Below the pieces are notes generated by a model. The model saw only the letters and a program-made list of their open reading frames with translations. It was not told the DNA's origin and searched no databases. From contig JACKHM010000001.1 of the NCBI GenBank assembly GCA_020638995.1, positions 2,666,001 to 2,730,000 of the forward strand: DNA of 64,000 bases, read 5' to 3'. The translations under genes were made by a program, and so were the position numbers. Origin of the DNA: Planctomycetaceae bacterium (GTDB lineage: Bacteria > Planctomycetota > Planctomycetia > Pirellulales > Pirellulaceae). Positions 19,620 to 28,113 of this stretch are shown piece after piece; the stretch's first letter is position 1, and each line of letters starts with the position of its first letter.

Positions 19620-21199
19620 CGGCGAGGTTGTCCTTGTTCGACATAATCATTAGCCACGGGGATGTAATCGACGGTACGAAGAGTCCTCGATTTCGTGCCG
19701 ACGTTGGCATCCAGGGCGATCGGATCGCGGCCATAGGCGATCTGTCAAACGCTTCTGCGCGTGAGACGATCGATGCCGCCGGTAAAATCATAGCACCCGG
19801 TTTCATCGACGTGCATAATCACAGTGACGGCTGGCTGCTCAAGACACCGCATCTTACTCCCAAGACTCTGCAGGGTTTCACCACCGAGATTCTGATGGCG
19901 GATGGAATTTCCTACGCTCCCGTCAATGAGTCGACTGCTGCCCAGTGGATATTCTATTTGCGAGCGCTGAATGGCTTGCGATTGGATGAGTATCGAGGTT
20001 GGAAGAGTTGGGGCGACTACATGCGGTTGCTGGATGGTCATGCCGCACAGAACTCGGCCGCGCACCTCCCCTATGCCAACATCCGTTCGATGATCTGCGG
20101 CTTCGGACGCGGCGCGGTCGATGACTTTCAGATGCGACAGATCCAATACGAGACTCGTCGAGGCATGGAGGAAGGTGCTGTCGGACTGTCGACGGGACTT
20201 GACTATATCGTGCAGTGTTTTTCTACGACCGACGAGTTAGTCCAAGCCTGCTCAGCCATGTCGAGCTATGGCGGCATCTACGTCACGCACGTGCGATACA
20301 AGAAAGGACTGCTGCCTGCCCTGAACGAAGCGATCGAAATCGGGCGCCGGGCGAATGTGCCTGTCCATATCTCGCACCTAAAAGTGCAACCGCCTTACAC
20401 ACATGAACAAGTCTTCGAGTTGCTGGCTGATGCTCGGCGCGACGTCGACGTCACCTATGACGTTTATCCCTATCAACCCGGTTCGACGATGTTGAACTAC
20501 TTCCTGCCTTACGAAGCCTGGGAAGACGGCCCGCTGGCGACGATGCACCTGTTGCACGAGCCAGAAATCCTCAAGCGGTTTCGTGACGGGCTGAATGCTC
20601 TGCGGCTGGACCTTGATCACGTTCGTATCGCCTGGGTGGCGAGCAAAGAGAATTCGCATCACCAAGGCAAGACGCTGCAAGAGTACGTCGACGAGTCGGG
20701 AAAACCGGCCGACCACGCGCTGTTCGAACTGTTGATTGAAGAGCGGCTGGCGGTGCTGTGTGTGATGGACGAAGGCGACGACGCGCTGGTCTGGCCATTC
20801 TTGCAACACGAACTGTACATGATGGGCACTGACGGCATCTATTTTCCAGACGCCCAAGTCCATCCTCGTATGTACGGTTCCGTCGGTCGGTTCCTCGGTC
20901 GCTGTGTCCGCGATTTGAAGTTGTTCACGCTAGAAGAAGCCGTTGCCAAGCTGTCGAGCGTTGCCGCCCAGCGATTCAAGCTGGTGGATCGCGGCACGCT
21001 GGCCGCGACGAAGTTCGCCGACGTCGTCGTATTGGATCCGAACATGATATCCGACGAAGCCACGTTTGAAACGCCCGAAGCTCCGACACGAGGCGTCGAC
21101 TATGTGTTTGTTAACGGCGAGACCATCGTTCGAGAGGGCAAGACTACCGAACGGAAACACGAACGAATGCCGGGGCGATTCTTGCAGTTTGGTCGGTGA
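19616..21199 (+). CDS. N-acyl-D-amino-acid deacylase-like amidohydrolase
   Basis: 527 residues of the metal-dependent amidohydrolase superfamily, D-aminoacylase branch. Seen: the N-terminal beta domain (IISHGDVIDGT), the HxH metal motif in FIDVHNHSDG near residue 69, THVRYKKG near 224, VHISHLKV near 250, and the late GTDGIYFPDAQ Asp segment. The start is a GTG overlapping the Hpt stop. The usual substrate is an N-acyl-D-amino acid or a dipeptide-like amide; here it is unassigned. No signal peptide, so it is cytoplasmic. Confidence 0.85.
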   Translation: MTARLSLFDIIISHGDVIDGTKSPRFRADVGIQGDRIAAIGDLSNASARETIDAAGKIIAPGFIDVHNHSDGWLLKTPHLTPKTLQGFTTEILMADGISYAPVNESTAAQWIFYLRALNGLRLDEYRGWKSWGDYMRLLDGHAAQNSAAHLPYANIRSMICGFGRGAVDDFQMRQIQYETRRGMEEGAVGLSTGLDYIVQCFSTTDELVQACSAMSSYGGIYVTHVRYKKGLLPALNEAIEIGRRANVPVHISHLKVQPPYTHEQVFELLADARRDVDVTYDVYPYQPGSTMLNYFLPYEAWEDGPLATMHLLHEPEILKRFRDGLNALRLDLDHVRIAWVASKENSHHQGKTLQEYVDESGKPADHALFELLIEERLAVLCVMDEGDDALVWPFLQHELYMMGTDGIYFPDAQVHPRMYGSVGRFLGRCVRDLKLFTLEEAVAKLSSVAAQRFKLVDRGTLAATKFADVVVLDPNMISDEATFETPEAPTRGVDYVFVNGETIVREGKTTERKHERMPGRFLQFGR

Positions 21200-21211
21200 G
21201 CGTCTGTCGAA

Positions 21212-22537
21212 TCACATCCACTCACGAATTGGTTTGCCTTCGATTAAGCGAATCGGCCGACCGTCGGGGGCTTGAGCGATTAATTCGTGCGGGATGCCAA
21301 GTTTCATGTAAATCGTCGTGGCGATGTCGTCGCTCCAGTATTCATCCTTCGTCACGTATCCGCCTTCGCCGTCTGTCGCGCCCAGGACGTGGCCCGCTGG
21401 AATGCCCGCTCCGGCCATGACTGCAAAACCGGCAGTGGCCCAATGATCGCGTCCGCTGGCCGAGTTGATGTTCGGCGTGCGACCAAAGTCGGTCAACCAG
21501 CAGACAAGCGTCGTGTCGAGCAAACCTCGCTCTTGCAAATCGATCAGCAACTGAGGCAGCGCCTGATCGACCGGTGGGATGCGGCTGTCCTTTAGCGATT
21601 TGAAGTTGTTTTGGTGCGTGTCCCAGCCTCCATCAGTGACGGTGACGAATCGGACGCCGGCTTCGATCAGACGGCGAGCTAACAAACAGTTTTGCCCGAA
21701 ACGATTTCGGCCGTATGCCTCGCGGAGTTTTTCGTCCTCGGAAGCGATATCGAACGCGGTTTTCGTTTCCTGTGCCGTAATCATGTTGAATGCCGTTTCA
21801 TACTGCTCGTCGATTGCGTTGAATGCGGCAGGTTGAAGCTCGGCGTCGCGTTGCAATTGTTCGACGCTGGCCAACATCTTCTTGCGGCGGTCAACTCGGT
21901 CCAGCGTGATGCCGCTGGGTGGTGTGATATCGCGGACGGTGAACTTGTCACTATTGGGATCGGAGTCGATCACGAACGGGTTGTGCTCGTGTCCGAGTAC
22001 TCCGGCGGTGCCGCCACCGAAGCGGTTGTCGACGTCCGTGCCCAGTTGCACGAAGGGAGGCATCGCCGTCTTGAAGCCGTGATAGTAACTCATCACTGCG
22101 CCGTAAGTCGGATAAGCCACAGCCTGATTGAATCGACGCCCCGACATCACCCATTGGTCAGCCGATCCGTGACTGCCGTTACGTGGGTTCCAACCGCGCA
22201 GCAGTGCAAAGCGATCTGCGTGCTTGGCCATGTTCGGGCAAATCTCGGTGAATTGGACGCCTGGGATCGCGGTGTCGATCACACCAAATTCACCGCGAAC
22301 CGCAACGGGTGCATCGGGTTTGGGATCGTAAGTATCATGGTGGCTGGTCCCACCTCGAGTCCAAATGACGATACAGTTGACATCCGATTCGTGTCGCCCT
22401 TGAGCGGCAGCGAGCTTCTTGCTGGCGATGGCGATGGGCAGCGATACGCCCAGTCCTGCCAAGGCTCCAACTTGGAGAAAGCTTCTGCGAGAAACCCGGT
22501 CACAAGATTGAGTAGCACCGAAGGGTAGAGTCAACAT
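21212..22537 (-). CDS. DUF1501 protein with twin-arginine signal
   Basis: 441 residues. The Tat signal SRRSFLQVGALAGLG lies at about 16-30, and the DUF1501 (sulfatase-like alkaline phosphatase fold) core follows, with IVIWTRGGTSHHDTYDPKP, GWDTHQNNF, TDFGRTPNIN and GRDHWATAGF. The start at 22537 is chosen because it places the Tat motif correctly; 30 extra in-frame codons upstream are not needed. Most planctomycete DUF1501 genes are beside a PSD1/cytochrome gene; this copy is alone. Function unknown; periplasmic. Convergent with the amidohydrolase gene (12 bp). Confidence 0.9.
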   Translation of the reverse strand: MLTLPFGATQSCDRVSRRSFLQVGALAGLGVSLPIAIASKKLAAAQGRHESDVNCIVIWTRGGTSHHDTYDPKPDAPVAVRGEFGVIDTAIPGVQFTEICPNMAKHADRFALLRGWNPRNGSHGSADQWVMSGRRFNQAVAYPTYGAVMSYYHGFKTAMPPFVQLGTDVDNRFGGGTAGVLGHEHNPFVIDSDPNSDKFTVRDITPPSGITLDRVDRRKKMLASVEQLQRDAELQPAAFNAIDEQYETAFNMITAQETKTAFDIASEDEKLREAYGRNRFGQNCLLARRLIEAGVRFVTVTDGGWDTHQNNFKSLKDSRIPPVDQALPQLLIDLQERGLLDTTLVCWLTDFGRTPNINSASGRDHWATAGFAVMAGAGIPAGHVLGATDGEGGYVTKDEYWSDDIATTIYMKLGIPHELIAQAPDGRPIRLIEGKPIREWM

Positions 22538-22757
22538 CGTAACGATCTCGTTTGCGAGGTAGGCGGGATGGCATCGGGTGGGCTCGAATTGGGGTTCGAC
22601 GCGATGCCGGGAAGGCTCCGCTATCATAGCAACTCATTCAGCTCGCTCAAAGCGAATAATCCAGCTAATTAGGGCAGGTCGAGCTGCAATGGCGCTGCAC
22701 TGGACAGGCTGGTTGGATTGCCGCGACAATGATGCCAAACAGCAGGAACGATCCAAA

Positions 22758-23474
22758 ATGGCACACGAAGACTTCGATATTGATAGCTTGGCGGTCTACC
22801 TCCATCTTACCCCCCAGCAAGTCGCCAAGATGGCGGACCGCGGCAACTTGCCTGGTCGCAAGGTTGGTGGCGAGTGGCGATTCGCACAAGCCGAAATCCA
22901 TCATTGGTTGGAGGAACGGATTGGAGCGTCTGGCGAGAGTGGGCTGATCGCAGTCGAAGGAGTGCTGGACCGCGCCGCGGCAAAGGACTCGGCGGACGAG
23001 GTAGTTTCGATCATTTCGATGTTGCCCGTCGAAGCGATCGAGGTCCCGCTGTCGGCAAGGACGCGAAACTCCGTCGTCAACTCGATGGTAGGGCTAGCAG
23101 CAAACACGGGACTACTCTGGGATCCCGACAAGATGGCGGAAGCCGTTCGAGCTCGCGAAACATTGCATCCGACTGCCTTGGACAACGGCGTCGCGTTGCT
23201 ACACCCGCGTCGGCCCATGCCGACCGTGTTGGCCGAACCTGTGCTAGCTCTCGGTCGCACCAGCCACGGCATCCCCTTTGGCGGACCGCGTGGAATGCTG
23301 ACCGACATCTTTTTTCTAATTTGCTCTATCGACGATCGCGGACATCTGCGAACACTTGCCAGATTGAGCCGGTTGGTTGGAGATCCTGAATTCCTCGCGG
23401 CGCTACGCGAAGCGGAAGGTCCCGCCGCTACTCACGAATGCGTATCGGAATTTGAGAGTCGAATCCCGCGATGA
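22758..23474 (+). CDS. Excisionase-type HTH fused to PTS EIIA domain
   Basis: 238 residues. Residues 1-55 form a MerR/excisionase-type DNA-binding domain (VYLHLTPQQVAKMADRGNLPG; KVGGEWRF); residues about 90-230 match a fructose/nitrogen-type PTS EIIA domain, with the presumed phospho-His in VALLHPRRPM and AAREAEG-type C-terminal helices. ATG at 22758 with AGGA 11 nt upstream. The combination suggests a DNA-binding or partner-binding regulator that reads the phosphotransfer state. It overlaps the next gene by 4 nt (ATGA), so the two products are coupled. It diverges from the DUF1501 gene. Confidence 0.85.
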   Translation: MAHEDFDIDSLAVYLHLTPQQVAKMADRGNLPGRKVGGEWRFAQAEIHHWLEERIGASGESGLIAVEGVLDRAAAKDSADEVVSIISMLPVEAIEVPLSARTRNSVVNSMVGLAANTGLLWDPDKMAEAVRARETLHPTALDNGVALLHPRRPMPTVLAEPVLALGRTSHGIPFGGPRGMLTDIFFLICSIDDRGHLRTLARLSRLVGDPEFLAALREAEGPAATHECVSEFESRIPR

Positions 23475-24301
23475 CAACAAAGCGAGTTCTTTTTGTCGGT
23501 GATGCGTCGCATCATGAGTTCCAAGAGCCCATCGCATGGCTCGGAGAATACTGCACTCTCACGATCGTCGAAAGTTGTGATAAAGCCACGGTCGAGCTCG
23601 CCAATGACGGGCGACCTCCCGATGTGATCGTGCTGGCCGCCGCCCGTCCGGGCATCTTTGAACAACACCAAGTTGTTTCACTGTTACGTCGCGCTCCTCT
23701 CGCTCGAATCATCGGATTGATGGGCGGCTGGTGTGAAGGCGAGTTGCGTACAGGGTATCCTTGGCGCGGTGTGACGCGAGTTTATTGGCACCAGTTTGTG
23801 CCGCGTCTGGCGGAAGAGTTGGCCTGTCGGCACATACGCGGGCGACTAGCAATGCCGCGCACCTACACCGAATGGGAAGCGAACAACGTAACCGTTGCGG
23901 TACCGGAAGTAAGGCAACGCGGAATGGCTGTTATTCGAGCTGCCACGATTGAGACGTATGAAGCGATCGCTGAAGCATGCCAAGCCATCGGCCATTCCAC
24001 CGTGTGGGTGAACCCGCGTCAGCCCGCGTTCGCGAGCGGTGCTGCCGTCGCGATCTGGGATGTTGGCTTGTCGATTGAACGAGACAAAGCAGAGCTTGCT
24101 GAATTCGCGAAGCAAGTACACCCCGCTCCAGTGATTGCATTGATTGGGTTTCCTCGTGCCTCAGATCGGCGACTCGCGGCGGAGTATGGCGCAACGTGCG
24201 TCGTATCGAAGCCTTACCTGCTGCCAGAACTGTGGACGGAATTGACACGAGTGTCGCTCGCGGAGTCGTCAGCGGTCGACCCACAAGTCTCGGCGGCGTA
24301 A
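23471..24301 (+). CDS. Tandem receiver-like (pseudo-receiver) protein
   Basis: 276 residues. The first half (VLFVGDASHHEF; VIVLAAARPG) has the beta-strand pattern of a response-regulator receiver, but the phospho-acceptor Asp position is Ala. The second half (about 150-265) has a candidate acceptor in VAIWDVGLS and the conserved Lys-Pro near the end (VVSKPYLLPELW). No output domain is present. Translational coupling to the HTH-EIIA protein suggests that the two act together; the mechanism is inference. Cytoplasmic. Confidence 0.65.
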   Translation: MTTKRVLFVGDASHHEFQEPIAWLGEYCTLTIVESCDKATVELANDGRPPDVIVLAAARPGIFEQHQVVSLLRRAPLARIIGLMGGWCEGELRTGYPWRGVTRVYWHQFVPRLAEELACRHIRGRLAMPRTYTEWEANNVTVAVPEVRQRGMAVIRAATIETYEAIAEACQAIGHSTVWVNPRQPAFASGAAVAIWDVGLSIERDKAELAEFAKQVHPAPVIALIGFPRASDRRLAAEYGATCVVSKPYLLPELWTELTRVSLAESSAVDPQVSAA

Positions 24302-24506
24302 TATCGTGATCACACTTCCGCGATCTCGTGACAGATCGGTACCAATCGCAAGGATGGCACGAACTTGAAGTCGCTTTGCCAAGACTGTGCGAACGTGAGG
24401 CGAGTGGTTTCCGGAACGGGTTCAATCTTTTGGTTGTGTCAGCTCGCTCAGTCGGACAATCGCTTCGCGAAATATCCTCCGCAGCCGATATTGCGGTGTC
24501 CGGGCT

Positions 24507-25316
24507 TCACTGCGATTGAGTCAGCTTTTGAAACGCCTCCGCATACCGACGACCAAACTCGCGGTAAGCCGCGGCGTTGAAATGAACTTCGTCGCCCTTG
24601 TGGCCCAATCGATCGGAGCTAACAAACGCAGTGTGTGCGATCTTCTTGGGCAAACTCCGATGGGCAGCATCCACGAGCTTTCTCGATTCGTCCCACGGTC
24701 GTTCGGCGAACTGACCCAGTTGCCCCGCAAGGAACGGAGCTTCGGGAGCATTCAACTCCTCTCGAAAGCGGGCGATCAGCGTATGCAACTTTTGCTCATA
24801 GACCTCCGCCGCTCCCGGATGCGAGTCCGACTCGCCTTGATGCCAGAGAATTCCCTTTAGCACGCCGACTTCAAGAGCCTGTTTCGCTCGCTTGATCGCA
24901 TCATCGTAGGGATGGCTCTTCGTTTGCGCGTGATACCCGCCCGGCTCCCAACTTGAAATTGGCGAACCACCCACGGCGCACGGAATGAGCCCAATCGTGA
25001 TATCCGGATTCGCCTTCGCGAGCTCGATTCCGAAGGTGCGCCCGATGCCCACGCCTGCAACGGGCTTGTCGAAATGAAGCGGATCGACTGCCGGAGCCCA
25101 TTGGCGGTTCTTGGTAAACATGAGCACGCGTGGGTGGGGCTGGCGATCTTCCTCAGCAACGATTCCGCGGCCCGCCATGTTGGATTGGCCAACGAGGAGA
25201 TAGAGGTGGAAGTTCTCGCGCGGCGGAAGCGCAACGGTGGGTCCATCGTCAGCGGGGGCAGAATCGCAAAAGGGCAAAAGTAAAAGGACGGCGAGTATCA
25301 AGCGACGGAAGATCAT
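24507..25316 (-). CDS. Secreted sialate O-acetylesterase / CE6-like carbohydrate esterase
   Basis: 269 residues with a signal peptide (1-22). The SGNH block I is YLLVGQSNMAG (nucleophile Ser near residue 45), followed by IPCAVGGSPISSW, ILWHQGESD and a C-terminal Asp-x-x-His in KGDEVHFN. This matches the sialate O-acetylesterase/acetylxylan esterase group, which removes acetyl groups from sugars in the periplasm. Fits the many polysaccharide-degradation genes of planctomycetes. It faces away from the DUF1080 gene (124 bp). Confidence 0.88.
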   Translation of the reverse strand: MIFRRLILAVLLLLPFCDSAPADDGPTVALPPRENFHLYLLVGQSNMAGRGIVAEEDRQPHPRVLMFTKNRQWAPAVDPLHFDKPVAGVGIGRTFGIELAKANPDITIGLIPCAVGGSPISSWEPGGYHAQTKSHPYDDAIKRAKQALEVGVLKGILWHQGESDSHPGAAEVYEQKLHTLIARFREELNAPEAPFLAGQLGQFAERPWDESRKLVDAAHRSLPKKIAHTAFVSSDRLGHKGDEVHFNAAAYREFGRRYAEAFQKLTQSQ

Positions 25317-25440
25317 GCTGGGGTCCCTCGGCGATTATCCGGGTTATTGATTGAAATCGAAACTGTTTTGAGTTACGACTTATCATAACCGCTATCGCAA
25401 CTACCCGCCTCCATGCTCTCCTGCCAGAAAGACGCAACCT

Positions 25441-26787
25441 ATGAAACACGACCTACTTGCTGCCCCCAGTCTTCGATTGCGGCTGTTCACTTGTCTGTTC
25501 GGAATTCTCGGTGCAATTGTCAGTGCCGTCGATGCGAACCCGCCAGAGGGATTTCAGGCCGTATTCAACGGCGAGAATCTTGAAGGATGGCACGGTGATA
25601 ATCCACACACGACCGTCAAGGCGGCCGAAGATAAACGTGAGGAAGCGATCGCTGACCAGCAGGAAGAGTTCAAAGCGCATTGGAGCGTTGACAATGGAGA
25701 ACTCGTGAACGATGGGCACGGCCCGTACGCGACGACCGACGAAGAGTTCGGCGACATTGAGTTTCTTATCGAATACAAAACGGTCGCCAAAGCGGACAGC
25801 GGTATCTACCTGCGAGGTACGCCCCAAGTTCAGATTTGGGATTACACAGAGGAAGGCGGCAAATGGGACCGCAACGCGGATAAAGGCTCGGGCGGACTGT
25901 TTAACAACAGCAAAGGTGCTGCCGGTCAGCTCCCACTCGTTCTGGCCGACAAGCCGTTTGGTGAATGGAACAAGTTTCGGATCGTTCAACTGGGCAGCCG
26001 AACGACGGTCTTTCTGAACGACAAACTCGTGGTCGACAATGCGATCATGGAGAACTACTGGGATAAAGATCGCAAACAGCCGTTGCCGGCTCGCGGCCCG
26101 ATCCATCTGCAAACTCATGGCGGCGAGATTCGCTGGCGGAATATCCAAGTGCGCGATATTCCGATCGATGAAGCGAACCAGCGATTACGCGGTGACGACA
26201 AAGCCGCTGGATTTACGTCGATCTTCAACGGGGCCGATCTTGCTGGCTGGACAGGCGCAGTCGACAACTACGAGGTGCGAGACGGAGCGATCGTTTGTAA
26301 GGAAGGGCATGGCGGCGTGCTGTTTACCGACGAGATTTACGACGACTTTGTAGTCCGCGTCGAATTCAAGTTGCCGCCCGGCGGCAACAACGGCTTGGCG
26401 ATTCGCTATCCCGGCACGGGCCGCGCTTCGTACGATGGCATGACCGAGTTGCAAGTTTTAGACGATACGGCTGCCAAGTACGCCAAGCTTGATCCACGGC
26501 AATTCCACGGTTCAGTCTATGGCATGGCTGCGGCTCATCGCGGTTACTTGCGACCTGTGGGCGAATGGAACTATCAAGAAGTGACCGTGCAAGGCTCGAC
26601 GATCAAGGTTGAGTTGAATGGCAGCATCATCGTCGACACCGATGTCAGCACGATCACGGAGTTCAAAGACGACCGCCCTCATCCAGGTAAAGATCTCAAA
26701 CAAGGCCATTTCGGTTTCGCCGGTCATAACGATCCCGTGATGTTCCGAAATGTGGCGATTAAGAAACTTGATGCCAGCGCGGAGTGA
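25441..26787 (+). CDS. Secreted two-domain DUF1080 (3-keto-disaccharide hydrolase-like) protein
   Basis: 448 residues: a signal peptide (about 1-32), then two copies of the DUF1080 lectin-like fold, the first opening with FQAVFNGENLEGWHG (about 37-52) and the second with FTSIFNGADLAGWTG (about 258-272). Each ends with the usual GFAGH/QTHGGEIRWRNI type strand. DUF1080 (3-keto-disaccharide hydrolase domain) proteins bind or cleave glycosides outside the cytoplasm. Tandem copies are common in planctomycetes. Substrate unknown. Confidence 0.9.
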   Translation: MKHDLLAAPSLRLRLFTCLFGILGAIVSAVDANPPEGFQAVFNGENLEGWHGDNPHTTVKAAEDKREEAIADQQEEFKAHWSVDNGELVNDGHGPYATTDEEFGDIEFLIEYKTVAKADSGIYLRGTPQVQIWDYTEEGGKWDRNADKGSGGLFNNSKGAAGQLPLVLADKPFGEWNKFRIVQLGSRTTVFLNDKLVVDNAIMENYWDKDRKQPLPARGPIHLQTHGGEIRWRNIQVRDIPIDEANQRLRGDDKAAGFTSIFNGADLAGWTGAVDNYEVRDGAIVCKEGHGGVLFTDEIYDDFVVRVEFKLPPGGNNGLAIRYPGTGRASYDGMTELQVLDDTAAKYAKLDPRQFHGSVYGMAAAHRGYLRPVGEWNYQEVTVQGSTIKVELNGSIIVDTDVSTITEFKDDRPHPGKDLKQGHFGFAGHNDPVMFRNVAIKKLDASAE

Positions 26788-26804
26788 AATCACTCGCACA
26801 GCGG

Positions 26805-27059
26805 TCAGTCCGCGGATAGGTCATCGATAAAGCGCTGCTCGGGATAAACTCGCTCATATTCGATTCCGAGTTGCTCCGATACGATGCGGCGAACTCGAAG
26901 TGCGATGTCACGACTTGTACCGGGACTGCACCGGCGAATGAACTCGTCGTCGCCGATAGGAGGAAAACGCTCGTTAAACCGCGCAACCGCACGACGGTGA
27001 ATCGAGGTGACGACAATGGCCACACCGACGACAACAAGAATGACTAATCCGTAAAGCAT
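26805..27059 (-). CDS. Small membrane-anchored protein ending in an acyl-carrier-protein-like helix
   Basis: 84 residues: one N-terminal transmembrane helix (about 2-20), then VRRIVSEQLGIEYERVYPEQRF and a final IDDLSAD. This segment resembles helix I and loop I of acyl carrier protein, but translation stops exactly where the phosphopantetheine serine (DSL) would be. It may be a truncated ACP-like domain or a separate family that kept only the helix. It lies in the same orientation as the hydrolase gene upstream (22 bp). Confidence 0.6.
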   Translation of the reverse strand: MLYGLVILVVVGVAIVVTSIHRRAVARFNERFPPIGDDEFIRRCSPGTSRDIALRVRRIVSEQLGIEYERVYPEQRFIDDLSAD

Positions 27060-27081
27060 GGACGCGAGATTCAGGCAATGT

Positions 27082-28104
27082 TCACGGTTTGTTCACGGTC
27101 GTGACGGTCGTCGGCAAGATTTGCTGCTGCATGTGGGTAAGAAGGTAAGGGACGAAGATCACACCCGTGTAATGGTTCGCCAGCATTTCAATGTGGTGCG
27201 ATGGTGCGAGTCGAGCCGTCTTGGCCAGCAGGTACGAGTTGGCGGGCGGCACGACGGTGTCGAATTGAGCTGAGTAAAGCCAAGTGGTTGCCGGATCGAG
27301 TCGGTGAGCGATGCGAAGCGGCTCGATCGTCGCAACCGCAGCTTCCAGCTTCTCGCCGATCAGGCCGGCCTTGGCCAACTCTTCACGGAATTTCGCCGCA
27401 TCCCTTTGGCCGTTCTGGATCACGCCGCACAAGTCGCCGCCGGCCAGCATGATGAAGACGCGGTCATATCCTCGGTCGATACTGGCGGCTGTTGCCGTGA
27501 CGAAGCCGCCCAAGCTTGTTCCTTGCAGCGAGATGTTCTCGTTGTCGACAAGTGGCAAAGCGGCAACGGCATCGCGTGCTCGACGGACATCCGCGACGGC
27601 TTGCCGAATTACCGGGACAAGATTCTCGCCGTTCGGTCGCTTTCCGTTGGCCCGGCGTTCACCGTAATACGGCAACTGAATCATGAATGCATGAAGCCCT
27701 TGCAGTCGCAGACCGCGAGCAAACATCCGGCCGGCCGTCATCCCGCTGCCCGATTCATGCACAACAACGACGGCCGGCGCCGCGATCGGCGACTTAGCCT
27801 TGTCTCGCGGCATGTACCATTCCATTGACACCACATCGTTTGCCGAGTCGCCGCTGGGCACGGGCGAGGGAAACTGAATCATCAGATCACCACAATGCTC
27901 GCGTGGCGCTTCACATCGCACGTGAAACTCGACCGCCGGCCAGACTAAACCATCGAGGCATGCCTGGGCATCGGGTGACATCTCGATGCTCGGATTAAGT
28001 GTGTCATGCGCCGCGAAGTTGGCGCCTGGGCCGGGCGGTATCTCGGCGATGGAATTTGTCGAAAACGACAGCAGCGTCAGCACGAAGATAATGAGTCGCC
28101 ACAT
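27082..28104 (-). CDS. Secreted alpha/beta hydrolase
   Basis: 340 residues, with signal peptide 1-20. Alpha/beta-hydrolase signs: VVVVHESGSGM (oxyanion strand), nucleophile elbow GTSLGG near residue 201, and a late Asp/His region (YSAQFDTVVPP; HYTGVIF). The N-terminal 100 residues are non-catalytic. Similar to dienelactone hydrolase/acetyl-xylan-esterase-like secreted proteins. It starts 9 bp after the stop of the C45 protein on the same strand, so they are likely one operon with the small gene downstream. Confidence 0.82.
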   Translation of the reverse strand: MWRLIIFVLTLLSFSTNSIAEIPPGPGANFAAHDTLNPSIEMSPDAQACLDGLVWPAVEFHVRCEAPREHCGDLMIQFPSPVPSGDSANDVVSMEWYMPRDKAKSPIAAPAVVVVHESGSGMTAGRMFARGLRLQGLHAFMIQLPYYGERRANGKRPNGENLVPVIRQAVADVRRARDAVAALPLVDNENISLQGTSLGGFVTATAASIDRGYDRVFIMLAGGDLCGVIQNGQRDAAKFREELAKAGLIGEKLEAAVATIEPLRIAHRLDPATTWLYSAQFDTVVPPANSYLLAKTARLAPSHHIEMLANHYTGVIFVPYLLTHMQQQILPTTVTTVNKP

Positions 28105-28113
28105 TGGTTCGCC

